NCBI GenBank assembly: GCA_022592435.1
Contig: JABYQS010000024.1
Span: 186,001 to 250,000, forward strand
DNA length: 64,000 bases
Direction: 5' to 3'
DNA from: Cerioporus squamosus
Taxonomy: Eukaryota > Basidiomycota > Agaricomycetes > Polyporales > Polyporaceae
Part shown: positions 32,286 through 44,120 of the stretch, piece by piece
Numbering within the stretch: position 1 is the first letter of the stretch
How the letters are laid out: each line of letters starts with the position of its first letter
Made by a program: the position numbers and the translations under genes
Notes under the pieces: model-generated
Told to the model about the DNA's origin: nothing
The model's database searches: none
The model's input: the letters and a program-made list of their open reading frames with translations, nothing else

Positions 32286-35200
32286 ATGGAATCTCCGGAA
32301 GACGCGCTCAAGGCTGTCGACGCCGCCATCGCCAAGTGCAAAGTGCGGGAAAGAAAGCGTCTTTCGGACACCTCGGGGCAGGTATCGACGCATCTCGTCT
32401 TGCTGGTGAGTATGCGGTCTCGCGGAGGGAATCAGATATTGAAGTCGGCATCAGAAACTGTCTACCATATCCAAGCAACTGAGCGACAAGCTCGCGTCCT
32501 TTCTCCGCGACTCTCTCGGCGTGCTCTACGCCGGTGTTCCCGTACCGGCACTGCGACTGGCGGCAGCCATCTTCGAGTCGGTATACCACAATCGGATCCT
32601 CTCCGCGCTCGGGGGTGGACAGTCGGAGCAGAAAGACTTGTGGGAGTCGGTGCTGTATGCGCTGCTCTCCGGTGTTCTTGTGAGTCGCAACTCGGGCTGC
32701 TGCACGAACGGCATGTCTCATATTCCCATTCGTCTGGATAGGATTTTCTGGACGCACACGATGCCAAGGCGGTTAAGGATGCGGTTGGAGAAGCTCTGTT
32801 TTGTTCGCTATGCGACGTCTGCTTCTCTCTGACCGCCCCGAGGACTGGTGTAGACCTTCGCTGCACGGTGCGTACATGCCGCTGTTGAAGAACGGCTCGA
32901 CAAGCTAACTATATGCGTCATATACAGGCCTACAACATTCTCACTGACGCTGCCGCATCGCACCAAGGAAACCAGAATATGTTGAGAGATCCCAAGGTCT
33001 TGGGTGGAGAGCGACTCGGGTCATGCATCTGGAGGACGAAAGGTACGTAGCGCATATACTCTGTGTAACTCCATCCCTCACGTAGTTCATAGACTGTCTC
33101 GCCTTTGAAGGCCTTCTCAACCTCTTCGCCCGCGCGCTGCCTTCCACGAACAACTCGGCAATTGGTCGTGCGAAGCGGACAGCTTTCATCCATTCCGTCT
33201 TCAAAGGCACCGCGCCGCCTGAGGCCACAACTATAGCAGACACCATATGCGAATTACTTGAGGACATCCCCTCTAGCGACTGGGAAGAGACATCTATCAA
33301 TATTGTGGACGCGTTCGCGAGAGGAAATATCTCCTAGTGAGCGTCCTTCTCCCCTCATGCCTCGTGCGCACGAGTTTCTGATCACGTCTCACGTAGTCCC
33401 CAACCACTCGCCGTCAATGCGCTCCTTGTGGACAGCGAGACCTACCCTTCCGACCGCTTGTATGCGGACGGCAAGACGTTCCTCGCCAACGTCTTGCTTG
33501 GGGTATGTTCCGCCGTTACCTCTGGTGTGGCTGGTACTGTGCCTTACCATGCGACACAGGACGACCAGTACGAATCTTTGGAGATCCGGTACACAAGCAT
33601 CGAGAAGCTCCGTCAAGATCGAGCGGCCGATGGACAGATACGAGTCACGCTCGATCTGAGCACGGCACCCAGGCTGGGGAAAGACCTCGTCAAAGTGAAG
33701 CACGGAAACACGCGAGGCGGGCTCAAAGCAGCGTTCTTATTACGGAGCGATCAAGCAGAGAGACTGTCGCAGGCGCTCACCGCCCGAGGCTTGGTAAGCT
33801 CGCCAACTTTCGTCTCCCTGCAATCCGTCCTCACATATCATAGGGCGACCTTGTTTCTCGTATGACAGCACCGCCGCCCCTCAAGTTGTCTTTGGCAGCC
33901 GAGCCTGCCAACCTCGCGATTGATAGCGCCGGCCGACTAGTCGAACCAAGTCAGAGCGAGGTGCGCATATTTGATTCTAGCCTCAGAGCCAGAGTGCTAA
34001 CAGATCCTGCAGAGGATAGAGAGTGTGTCTCGATGTAGGGTGCCACTATACTTGGCGCATATACGCATCCTGAATAGGCGAACAAAGTTTACAGGACGGA
34101 TGACCCAAGCGATGATATTCAATCCGCCGGAGATTTCGATGAGTTTGTGGAAGCCGTCGAAATCAGATCCCAGCCAATAATCAACCCCTCTGCTGCTGGA
34201 TTACAAGATGATCGTCCACTCCCAACGACAAACGTGGGTTCCGGCGACTTGTCTGTGAAGACGCTTTCTGCCGACGTCTTGAAGTCAACGGCCTTAGCAA
34301 GAACAGGAAGCCAAGTCATCCGGGACGCTGTCTTCGGTGGTACTTTGGACGATCTTTCGGAGATTTCTACCGACTGCGACAGCCCGACTCCCAAGTCCAA
34401 CATGCTGAGACGCAACAGTACTTCCACTTCTATCAACCTTGTCCGAGGACGCCTCTCCTTCGAACCTGTCTCAGCTAAGAAAGACTCTGGCCGCGTGGGG
34501 CGCGGTCGAGTAGGCAAGATTATCCTGGACTCTGACGACGACTCTCCTCCACCGCTGCCTGCTGCCAAACCGCGACCTCGGCCTCCAAACAAAACCCTGC
34601 TGCGCGAACCGACTGCTGACGACGTCCTCGAAGATTCTCCTATCGCTTCGCTTGCATCTGTTCCTCTTGAGCCGCCCGCTACTCCGCCATCCCAACAAGA
34701 CCAGAACGCATGCACGTCTTACTCGGGTCTCGCTCTGCAGTCTGCCAGTGCCAAAGTCCTGCGCTTCTCCAGTGCAATCCCTGCTCCTGATTTCAACGCT
34801 GCGCTGTCTTCTCCGGCCCCTGCCCCCAAGAGTGTTCTCAAAAGTGCTTTAGTCAAGAAACCGCTTGCGCGAGTGCCTGCTCCTGCTTCTGAAGATGCTC
34901 TGCTGGACTCTTCGCCTCCTCGCGGCCCCCCTGCGCGGCAAGCTCGGGCCGAACAACTTGCGACTACGAAAGCTGGAGACCCCTTGTACGATCTCAGTGA
35001 GAATCCCCGGTCGCATCCTTCTGCTCGTAGACTGACCTCTCGTTGCTCGCAGTTCCTCCGTCCAGCTCGCCCACACCCGGTGCGAAGCGATCCGTCAAAG
35101 CAGGTCTTCGCAAGAAAGACGAGCTCGCCGGCGCAACCAAGGTCACAAAGACGAACCCGCCTTCGAGCGTGGCTGCTTCTACCAACAAACCAACGAAGAG

Positions 35201-37847
35201 GAAAGCTTTGGCCGCGGTCGAGACCGACGAGAACGTGCCGCCCGGTGCGGCCGACAGCGAACCCGCTCGGCCGACCAAGCGCGCACGTACCTCTCCGGCT
35301 CCCAGCGAACCGGAGGACGTTAAACCGAAGCTTCAGACCGATGCGGACGCTCAGGTCCTCCGGCCGGCGATGCGGGCGCGCAAGAAGTACCACGCGCGGA
35401 AAGGTCGCACTTCGTCTCCTGCAGAGCACTCGGACGCCGGCTCGAAGACGCGTTTTGTCGACTATGATGCTCTGCCTAGTCCTCCTCGGACTTCTGCTGC
35501 TGCTGCTGCTGTGCTTCGTCGTCTGTGAGGTCTACTCCGCCAAGGAAGGTGAAGACTAGGGCTGCGGAGGCTAAGGCGGAAGCGGAACGGGACGCGCAGA
35601 AAGGGAGAGCCGGCAAGGCTGGTGCCGCGGACACGGTACCCAAGGTGGTCAAGGCGGAGAAAGCGGAGAACGTGGACAAGTCAACCAAGGCCAAGGCGGA
35701 GAAGGCGACGAAGCCCGTGGAGGAGAAGGTGACCAAGCCCAAAGCGACGAAGACGGAGGGGATCACCAAGCCTGAACAATCGGTGAAGGCTGAGAAAGCA
35801 AAGAAGACGACCAAGGGCACGAAGGAGCCCGAGAAGAGCAAGGCCGTTCAGGACTTAGCACCTCCAGCCGTGGCGGATGAACCTGCCGCGACGACTGTTC
35901 GTGCTCCTCCTCGACCGCGTCCGGTTCGTGCTGGCGCGACTAGAAACAAGACGCAGGAGAACGCTCTGCCGGCAGAGGCCAAACCGGAGTCTCCTCGTCC
36001 TGTCCGAACGTCCGCTCGCACTGTCGCTGCTGCTGAGAAACGACGGGCGCAAGAAGAGGAAGAGCGAGGCGTCCAAGAAGACAAAGTGGACAGCACCATT
36101 ATCACAGCGGACTTGGCTCAGGATGCTGTGATGGATGTTAATCCGATACTGCCGGTGAGTTATAACGCGTGCCTCCTCTCGCTTCGACTCATGGTAGCTG
36201 TCCTAGCTCTTCGTTGATACTTGGGCACCGGAGTCGGACGACGTGGAACTGACGAAGGCTGCCAAGTCCACGAAGGCATCTGAAATTATTGTACGCGCTC
36301 AAACGAACCTATCCTTCGAGTCATCGCTAACTACATCCTGCAGTCTCGTGTCAAGGAGACGAAGGGTGTCGACTCTGAGAGTGCGACAAAGAAGTCGTGC
36401 AAGACTCCTTGGGACGCTCTTGCTGAGCAGACCGTTCTCAGCGACCTGGCGAATGCTTCGAACATCGTCCTGCCTATCGCCGATGTTAGTGACGATACAA
36501 TTGTTCAAGACGACTCTGCCGGGGATAGCCCTAGCTGCGGCGCAGACGTTACACTAGTTCAGCCACCGTCCCCAGTTGTCCTCCACAAGAAGGTCGTATC
36601 CACAAGCACACGCAAGCCGGAGATACAATCCAAAGTATCCACGAAGCGAACGACCATCGAGGTGTGTCTCCTACCCCATACATGTGCAGTACTAATCGTA
36701 TCTTAGCATCACAAGTCTGGCGTCGGCATGCGAGATGTGTCTCCGCCACCGCCTCCAGTCGTGAGTAGCTCTCCTCGTTTTTGTGGCAGAGTATACGCTG
36801 ATATGCCGGACTTACTGCGCTTCAGCTCACCAAGGTCTCTCCTATCACCATCAAACGCGAGGTAGAGACTATCGACCTTACCGCGGACTCTCCTCCCAAG
36901 GCTCCGAAGCGTCGTTCCACTCCGAAGGTGGAAGGACCACGGAGGCAATCTCCCCGACTTGCCAGTCCACCTGCGCCGCCCCTCGTCACAGAGAACGCGG
37001 ATGTCGAAGAAGGCTTCGCAGAGTCCGCTGTGGTTCCCGTGCAGCAGTACTTGCCCGAGCCTCCACCTAGACCCGTGGTCCGCCCGTCCGTCCGGTTCGC
37101 CTCGGAATCTCTGCAGTCGACCACCGAGGCAGACGAGGGCATACGCGAGCATGTCCAGCGTCCGCCGCTGCACAGACTGCAAAACCGAGTGAGTCTTCAC
37201 GCAGCCAGCTCTGTCACCACCGCTCACTGCACCTTCAGGTGTAGCCTTCTCGAGGAAGCAGGCCGCCCGTCGCAAGCAGGCGATGGAGGAGGCTGCCGCA
37301 GACGAGGAACGCGCGGCCACGGTATATAGCACTGACCCGAACGTGCAGCGCATCGTCGAGGTCCTCGATGACCTGCATGAGGTCTGTTGCCGGGTCCCCC
37401 CCGTATTGCAATGTTCAAGAGTTGTCCTGACCCGATTCCCTCTTATGTTGCTGATTAGGTTCTGGTCCGGAGTGTCACAAACAAGTTCGAGGGCTTGCGC
37501 GAAGAGGTCCGTGCAGGCCGCGACGAGCTCCTGCGCCGCGCCGCAGACGACCTGCACACGATGCGTGCCGAGAGGTGCGTCCTGCTCCCGCACTCCTCTC
37601 TCGAATCTTCAACCCTTTCCCTCACACTTACGCGGTGGCTGGCTGCTCTAGCGTCGTGAACTTCAACAGGCTCGTCGACCTCGAGGCGGAGTACGCGACG
37701 GTGGGGAGGAACGTCATCCACGGAACGGAGGACTGGATGAAGGTGAACCAGGAGATCTGTCGGGAGCTCTCTGCGGCGATTGAGACGCACGACCGCAGCA
37801 TGTTGTCGAAGAAGATGCCCGCGACGCTCGTCTCTGTCGCGCTGTGA
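32286..37847 (+). CDS. large protein, Red1/SYCP2-like layout (candidate meiotic axis protein)
   Basis: Exons 32286-32405, 32476-32679, 32742-32867, 32928-33042, 33093-33336, 33397-33502, 33560-33793, 33844-33960, 34013-34034, 34088-34996, 35053-36154, 36207-36290, 36344-36661, 36707-36760, 36826-37188, about 37239-37381, 37459-37574, 37652-37847 (about 1,525 residues). Residues 1-300 are mostly helical, like ARM repeats (LSDKLASFLRDSLGVLYAGV, ALRLAAAIFESVYHNRILSA). A beta-rich part follows (FLANVLLGDDQYESLEIRYT, then IRVTLDL, GGLKAAFLLRSDQAERLSQA), like a PH domain. About 850 residues of Ser/Pro/Lys-rich disorder come next, then a C-terminal coiled coil (QRIVEVLDDLHEVLVRSVTN … LEAEYATVGRNVIHGTEDW). 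This order is that of Red1, ASY3 and SYCP2; the assignment is inference. One base is missing in a GCT repeat near 35512, and the phase fails at 37188/37239. Confidence 0.65.
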
Positions 37848-38178
37848 GTCCGGGACTGGTGTACGTGTGCATTCTCTTGTCGATGTTGCTCTCTTCGCCT
37901 GTTTTGTTCTTTTGTCGTGAATTTGTGGACTGTCCGGGTTGCTATATTCGCTTGCTGTCGTTGTACTTAAGGAATCCATGCATGCGTATCGCGTCTCCGG
38001 ACCACAGGGAGTGGATGTTCCACGCGAAGCTGTGTTGAAGATGCGTGATGAATACAGTTGAAGTACAGTCCATGAGTGTGGTATGGATGGATGGTATATA
38101 TGTATGCGCTAGTCCTATGTCACTGTCCTCGACAGTCCACGGTCCATATATGCGTTGTCCGCCGTCAGTACTAGTGTC
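37848..38178. other. convergent 3' region
   Basis: 331 bp between the 3' ends of the axis-like gene (+) and the acidic-protein gene (-). Nothing else seen. Confidence 0.6.
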
Positions 38179-39925
38179 TCACCAGTCCGCGAACCCGACA
38201 ATCTTGCCCTCCCAAGCCCACCAAATCTCCTCGTCCTCTTCCTCGTCCTCCTCGCCCACATCCGCATCCGCTCTCTCGCCTCGCCCTCGCCCACCTTATC
38301 CTCCACACCCCCCGTCGCCCTGTGCGCGAACGCCGACCCCCCACGACACCCAATCCACGCACCCTCCGTGCGCACGCCCCTGCTCTTCGTCTTCTTCGCG
38401 CCCGCAGGGCCAGGGCCAGGGACAGCGCCCGCGTCTTCAAGGAACGCATCGAGCACGCCGTCGAGCGACCGCGTCAGGTTCTGCCGGGCGGCCCACGCGG
38501 GGTGGACGAACCGCCGCGGGGCGCGCAGGTACACGTGTGTCTGCGTCGGGGCTGAGCAGTTCGTCAGTTCGTTAGTTCCGCGAAGAAGAGGAGAGAGCGG
38601 GGAGGAGTGGAGACGTACCGAGCTCGCTGGTCATGTCGCCCTCGCCGTCCACCCACGCGTTCATCAACGTGCGGGAAAGCAGACGCTCCGCTGCGCGCAG
38701 GGCCTGCTGTTCCTCGGCGTAGGACAACTTGGAGATCGGGGGCGGCGCCTGCGGTGGTTGCACTTGTGGCAGCCGTGGTTGCGGTGGAGCTGAGGCGGAG
38801 GAGGGTGCTGGGAGCCGGTGTCCGGTCGTTGCAGCAGAGCAGGGCGAAGGAATGGAGAAGGTGAATGAGTGCTGGGCGGGCAGTGGTGTCGGCACGACTG
38901 GAGGTGACGGAAGAGGCTCTGGCGACGGCGCGAGCGAACGCGCCATCGGTAATTCTGGGGAGGGCGAACGCGACGGTGGCGGCCCCGGCTCGGCGTCGCT
39001 CTCTTCGTTTGCGTCTTCCTCTTCACTGGCGCTGTCTTCTGCCTCTGAGCCCGAGCCCGAGCCGGAGTCCGAGTCCGAGTCCTCGCTATCTGCCTCGCTC
39101 TCCGCATCGGATTCCATGTCGCTATCGCTTTCCTCTTCCTCGCTGCTAGACTGGGAGGACTCCTCGTCCTCCTGCGATGCCGGATCATCTGCCCTCGCGC
39201 CCCACACCTTCACCTCCAGCCCGTCAATGGTGAGAAGGATCCGCGCGCGAGCCGCACCCACGCTCGTGCCAAGCACGAACATCAAGTGCGCCGTCCCGCG
39301 ACTCCCCTCCTTCAAATTCATGCTAGCGACGCGGCGCCGCTCACCTTGAGGATCCTCGTTCTCATCATTGGTTGACGAAGACAAGCTCTGAGGCCCCGTA
39401 TGGGTCTGGGTCTGGGTTTGGGCGGACTTGCAGCGCGCATAGGCGGTCGAGAGCGCGACGAACGTCGTCTGGAGGTGGGACGCGAGCGTGTCGAAGGTCG
39501 CGACGAGCTCATCGCGCTTCTTCGCGGCTTTTGTGTTCGACTTGCCACCCGGCATGCGGGAGAGCTGCGCGACGGGGCTGGAGGTCGCGCTTAGTCAGAG
39601 AGCTGTCGCGCACACATGTGATGGGTTGGACGCACAAGGGCACCTGGTTCTTGAGGAAGAGCGTGTGGCCTAGTAGCGAGAGCGAGAGTGCTGCGGCCAT
39701 GGTATGGGATACGCAGGGAGTGTCAAGGACCACTGTGGGTACCTTCAGCTTCTCCAGAAATTCTGTTTGCCCTTGAGGTTGCTGGGCGGCGTTTTCGTTG
39801 TGGACTTGGAAGGGTTTGGGTGGTTGCAGGCTAACCGCCTTGGTTGATACAGGTGTCGACGCTACCGGTGGTTCGCCTGATGATGTGCGGGCCTGAGGAG
39901 GAGAGGTGGTGGGTCTCAAAACCAT
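38179..39925 (-). CDS. conserved-looking acidic protein, function unknown
   Basis: Exons 39644-39925, 38619-39564, 38363-38551 and 38179-38294 join in phase to 510 residues. The N-terminus is Pro/Ser-rich, followed by a helical region (FLEKLKVPTVVLDTPC, KKRDELVATFDTLASHLQTT) and a compact hydrophobic stretch (GTAHLMFVLGTSVGAARARI, then LLTIDGLEVKVWGAR). A strongly acidic Ser/Glu/Asp region of about 70 residues follows, then a Pro-rich linker, a helical segment (SYAEEQQALRAAERLLSRTL) and an acidic C-terminus ending EIWWAWEGKIVGFADW. Folded segments at both ends of disordered linkers suggest a nuclear scaffold or adaptor. I do not recognise the family. The last intron (38295-38362) was chosen because it brings in the ordered C-terminus; without it the frame runs to 38115 as Arg-rich noise. 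Confidence 0.65.
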
Positions 39926-40984
39926 CGTGCAAGAGGCGTCCGTCGGTGCAGAGCAGAGCAAGGAAGTAGTGGTCGGAGGACCAGTGGCAGGAGAGAGCGC
40001 AGTGGTTCAAACAGAGTTCAAGCGGCCCGCACGCGCCCTGGAACGCGCATGGTCACATGACACAGTTTAGGGCCGGTGTGCTCGCGTAGCCTCATAAATT
40101 CTCTCCTCTCGCCGCCTCTCTGCACTCGACCACCACTTTCCGCCATGGTTTCAATGCCATTCTTTTTTTCGCTCGTCCTCACATCTGTGTCTGAATATCC
40201 AGCCTGACAGCCTCAGGGCACCCACCGACTTCTACCTTCTCGACAACATCCCACTCGCTCATGCCTAGGGACATGGCTCTCCGTGCCTTCGTCACCTTTA
40301 CTTGTGATGTGGAAGATCGACGGCGCCCTCTCCACGCTTGGACGTTCGGACTTCGTGTCGTACCCCGTGGACGATTGAGCACTAAGAAGGGCGCACATTC
40401 TTCGACACTGTGTCTTCGCAGGTTGTTTGGTTGTAGGGTCTAGGTACGTATTACATACCCTGTTGCTGCGCGTATGGTTTAAGCCATTGCCTGTATGTCT
40501 CGTAGTTACTGTGTAATAGTCTCCGTACTTGTCCAATGATGAACGCCGCTCTCACTTCGAAGCTTCCTTTGTCTGATGCAGCGCTACGGCGATCAGCACA
40601 CGCCTTGCTTGCGCGATTGCGTTGGTCGTGTCTCTGTGCGCTCCGTCCGCGGTGAGTGTTCGCAGAAACGCGCTGAGGCCTGCTGAGGCGGCGGCGTAAC
40701 ATCATCTCATTGCGTGTATTAGAACAGAGATGACGTCCAGCGCCGGTCTCATGAATTACAAGGAAACACGGCCCTCCGCAGCGACGCGCCTGAGGAGCAC
40801 GTCGAGGAGCGCGAAGCGGATGAATGCCGAAGATGCGCTCGTCCACACTTCCCGAGAAGGTCTGAAAATAACCCGATAAGCGGAGGACGTCGGTTACAGC
40901 CCATGGACATCATCGTCGATGCTGTTCGCCCACATGGCGACCCTGCCTTGTCGCCTTCTCGTCCGATATCTCCATGTCGTTTAG
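39926..40984. other. intergenic
   Basis: About 1.06 kb between the acidic-protein gene (-) and the carboxypeptidase (+). Minus strand 40451-40570 contains a protein-like segment (VRRLLHSNYETYRQWLKPYA) ending in a stop at 40451, without clear flanking exons, perhaps a small gene. Otherwise nothing recognised. Confidence 0.4.
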
Positions 40985-40992
40985 TATATAAG
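40985..40992 (+). promoter_or_regulatory. TATA box of the carboxypeptidase gene
   Basis: TATATAAG, 73 bp upstream of the start codon at 41065. Confidence 0.7.
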
Positions 40993-41064
40993 GCCAGCCC
41001 GTCCATCGAGCCCCCCTCCCCGGACGCATCCTTTCCTCAGCCGACTTCCAACGTTCGCGCCGCG

Positions 41065-43446
41065 ATGTTTGGCACGGTCGTCCGCGCCTTCCTTCCTCTC
41101 CTCGCCGCCGTCTCGGTGGGCGCGCGGATGGTGTCCAAGGCAGAGCTGCATGCAAAGCAAGCCGAGGCCGCCGCACGCATACGCGCCAACATGCCTCGCG
41201 CTGCTGCCGCCGGTACAGGTGTGAAGAACATCACCTTTTCTAACCCCCGTGCCTCCGGTATGTCTTATTCACTCTCTACGCGCTGTGGGGATGACGTGAG
41301 CTCACTATATGCGCATGATCTCTGCAGAATTCTACGTCGACGGAACGACCATCCCCGACGTTGATTGGGACATCGGGCCCAGCTGGTCCGGACTTCTCCC
41401 TATCAGCAGCGACCCCAACGAGACCCGGAAGGTGCGTTCGTCTCCGTCCATCATCGCATTCACTTGCATGCGGACTGCGCCGAGAGTGGAAGCTGACTGC
41501 CCACGCCCACTCTAATGCCACCGCGTTTCGTATGGCGCTCGGCAACTGCAGCTCTTCTTCTGGTTCTTCCCACCGGGTCCGCAAGGCAGCCTGGACGACC
41601 TCATCTTCTGGTACGTCACCATGTCCGCTGCGGCTGCGCGGCGCGTCCCCGGACATTCTTGTCCCGCAGTTCAGCGGTCAGCTGATGGGGCGTGTGTTAT
41701 CGTTCAGGACCAACGGCGGCCCTGGATGCTCCTCTCTGGAGGGTCTTCTCCAGGAGAACGGGGTAAGTGGTGTTATTGGCCGGCGACAAGCTCAGCGTAA
41801 CGCTGACGCGCGTTCTCCTCCGTGCACAGCCCTTCCAGTGGTCTTACGGCCAAGCTCACCCGACGCAGAACGAGTTCAGCTGGACCAACTTGTCGAGCAT
41901 CATCTATCTTGAACAACCCGTCGGCACTGGTTTCTCCCAGGGCCGTCCGAACGCGACAGTGCGTGTCTGCCGGATCCAACGCCGAACCGCCCACCTGACG
42001 AGCCCATCATATGCATCAGGATGAGAACGACGTCGCTGCGCAGATTGTGGGGTTCTTGAACCAGTTCCTTGACGTATTCTCCGAGCTTCAGGGCAAGAAG
42101 CTGTACGTGTCAGGGGAGAGCGTACGTTCCGTGTCTGTGTATGCTCGTGCCGAAAGGACGCTTACCTCACAAACCACATCCTAGTACGCGGGGATGTACG
42201 TGCCGTGTAAGTGCAGGCCCGTTCGCATCGCGACGGGTACATCGCTGACAGGCGGTCGTGTGCGCAGACCTCGCGAACTACATCTACGAACACCCCGGAG
42301 CGCTCAACCTGAACCTTACTGGCTTCTTCGTTGCCGACCGTGCGCTCCTTCACGGTTACATTCAGACTCTAATCTGACGCTCGACTCAGCTGTGCTTGGG
42401 TGGGACGTCGTCCAGGAGCAGATCCCCGCAGTCAACTTCGTCCACAAGTATGAGCACGTGTTCTCGCTGAAGTACGTCCCCGTCGCCGCATCTCGGGAGC
42501 CCGCTCTCGTCGAGCTCACACACCCGCACACACAGCCAGACGTTCATGGCCGAGCTCGACGCCGTCGCCGCCAAGTGCAACTACGCCGACTACATGGAGA
42601 AGCACCTCACCTACCCGCCCAAGGGCCTCCTCCCACTGCCCGGCAAGAGCACCGAGGCCGACCGCGGCTGCGACGTCTGGGACATGATCTTCGACGCCGC
42701 GCTCGCCGTGAACCCCGCCTTCAACATCTACCGCATCTTCGACACGTGGCCCATCCTCTGGGACGTCCTCGGCTTCCCCGGCTCCTTCTTCCAGACGCAG
42801 TCGCCCATCTACTTCGACCGCCCCGAGGTCAAGGCCGCGATCCACGCGCCGGCCAATACGACGTGGGCCGAGTGCTCGGACGTCAACGTCTTCCCCCGCG
42901 GCGACAAGTCCCTCCCGCCCGCGTTCACCGTGCTCCCGAACGCGATGGAGAAGAGCGAGCGCGCGGTGATCGTGCACGGCCTCGCGGACTTCATCCTCAT
43001 CGCCGAGGGCACGCGCATCGTCATCCAGAACATGACCTGTACGTCGCTCGGCACCGCATCGTCTCTCACTCGGAGAGCACCGCTGACTGCGCGAGCCTTT
43101 TTCGCGTGCAGGGAACGGACAGCAGGGCTTCCAGACCCCGATCGTGAACGACAGCTTCGTCGTCGACGGGATGGGCGCTCTCGGACAGACGCACACCGAG
43201 CGCGGCTTGACCTACTTCGAGGTCGCACTGAGCGGGCACATGTGCGTCCATCCCTCAACTCCTTCTTACTCGACTCTTACTTACCCCGAATTTGTTTGGG
43301 TTGCAGGATCCCCCAGTTCTCCCCAAGGGTGAGTATGAGCTATGGTGATGGCGCAGCTGCGGCCAGGTGCACTGACGAGACGTTCCTTTTCGCAGGCTGC
43401 GTTCCAGATCATGGAGTACCTCATGGGCTTCAGGCAGACGCCGTAG
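41065..43446 (+). CDS. secreted serine carboxypeptidase (peptidase family S10)
   Basis: Thirteen exons in phase: 41065-41257, 41328-41431, 41552-41610, 41708-41762, 41830-41958, 42020-42121, 42185-42206, 42268-42339, 42390-42471, 42536-43038, 43112-43241, 43307-43328, 43396-43446 (507 residues). It removes C-terminal residues from peptides in the secretory pathway, vacuole or medium. A signal peptide (MFGTVVRAFLPLLAAVSVGA) is followed by a propeptide-like helix. Family motifs in order: TNGGPGCSSLEG (oxyanion region), EQPVGTGFS, GESYAGMYVP with the nucleophile near Ser214, WDVVQEQIPAVNF, VHGLADFIL with the catalytic Asp near 424, and LSGHMIPQFSP with the catalytic His near 483. Length is normal for S10. 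The triad is intact, so the enzyme should be active. The TATA box at 40985 supports the start. Confidence 0.93.
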
Positions 43447-43910
43447 ACGCTACAGTAGCACGCTTGTCGCTCTCGGATAGCAGGAAGTCAATCGCAGTAC
43501 GTTTGTTCGTGGAAGGTCATGGTTTGGGCGTGAGATGTTCTGCCAGTCACAACTTACGGTGGCGCAACCCCGTTCGAGGACCGTACCTCGGAGCTCTTCG
43601 TCTCAGCGTGCTCTCCGGCGCGCCTCATCGCCCTACATAACAAGTTGAAGTACGCATCTCTACGAGTCCCCAGCGCTCCGCATCATGCGCCACAGCACAA
43701 TATGTAGTCGCCACGCAACCCAGTGCACCCTCTCCTGGGCTTGCGGCGCTGTGCTATAACAGTGAGTACGTCTACGCATCTCTGCCGTCACTGACGCGTT
43801 CACAATAGCAGTGCCTCAACGAGGGTGCAAGTCGGGATCGGGGGGCGCGAATGTGTATCCTGCCAAGTTTGTGTACTGTTCTCTTGTTCTCGCAGGGGAG
43901 CTCTCTGCCA
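43447..43910. other. intergenic
   Basis: 3' flank of the carboxypeptidase and 5' flank of the next gene. No feature recognised. Confidence 0.6.
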
Positions 43911-43918
43911 TATAAAAG
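43911..43918 (+). promoter_or_regulatory. TATA box of the gene at 44121-44959
   Basis: TATAAAAG. The ATG at 43928 lies too close downstream to be in the transcript, so transcription should start near 43940. Confidence 0.6.
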
Positions 43919-43972
43919 ACTACTGAGATGTGTGGTCGCGGAACACAACCCAGCTCTTTCTCCCCTTGGCCC

Positions 43973-44016
43973 ACTCACTCACTCACTCACTCACTCACTC
44001 ACTCACTCACTCACTC
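43973..44016. repeat. (ACTC)11 tetranucleotide microsatellite
   Basis: Eleven perfect copies. It sits between the TATA box and the coding region, so it is expected in the 5' leader of the following gene. Confidence 0.95.
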
Positions 44017-44120
44017 TCAGACGAACGTACGCGATGGCTTCAAGTCAGAACGCCGCGAGCTCAAGCCTCACAAGGCGAACCCCTTGATGGCGACAGCGGC
44101 CAATGTGAGCTCCCAAATAT

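Noticed and set aside
40145..40443. Small plus-strand frames around a CGCCATGG context (40145) and MPRDMALRAF (40261)
   Set aside because: No splice sites or domains support them, and codon use looks random.
42516..43196. 226-codon minus-strand open frame
   Set aside because: Antisense to the longest exon of the carboxypeptidase; composition mirrors its codons.
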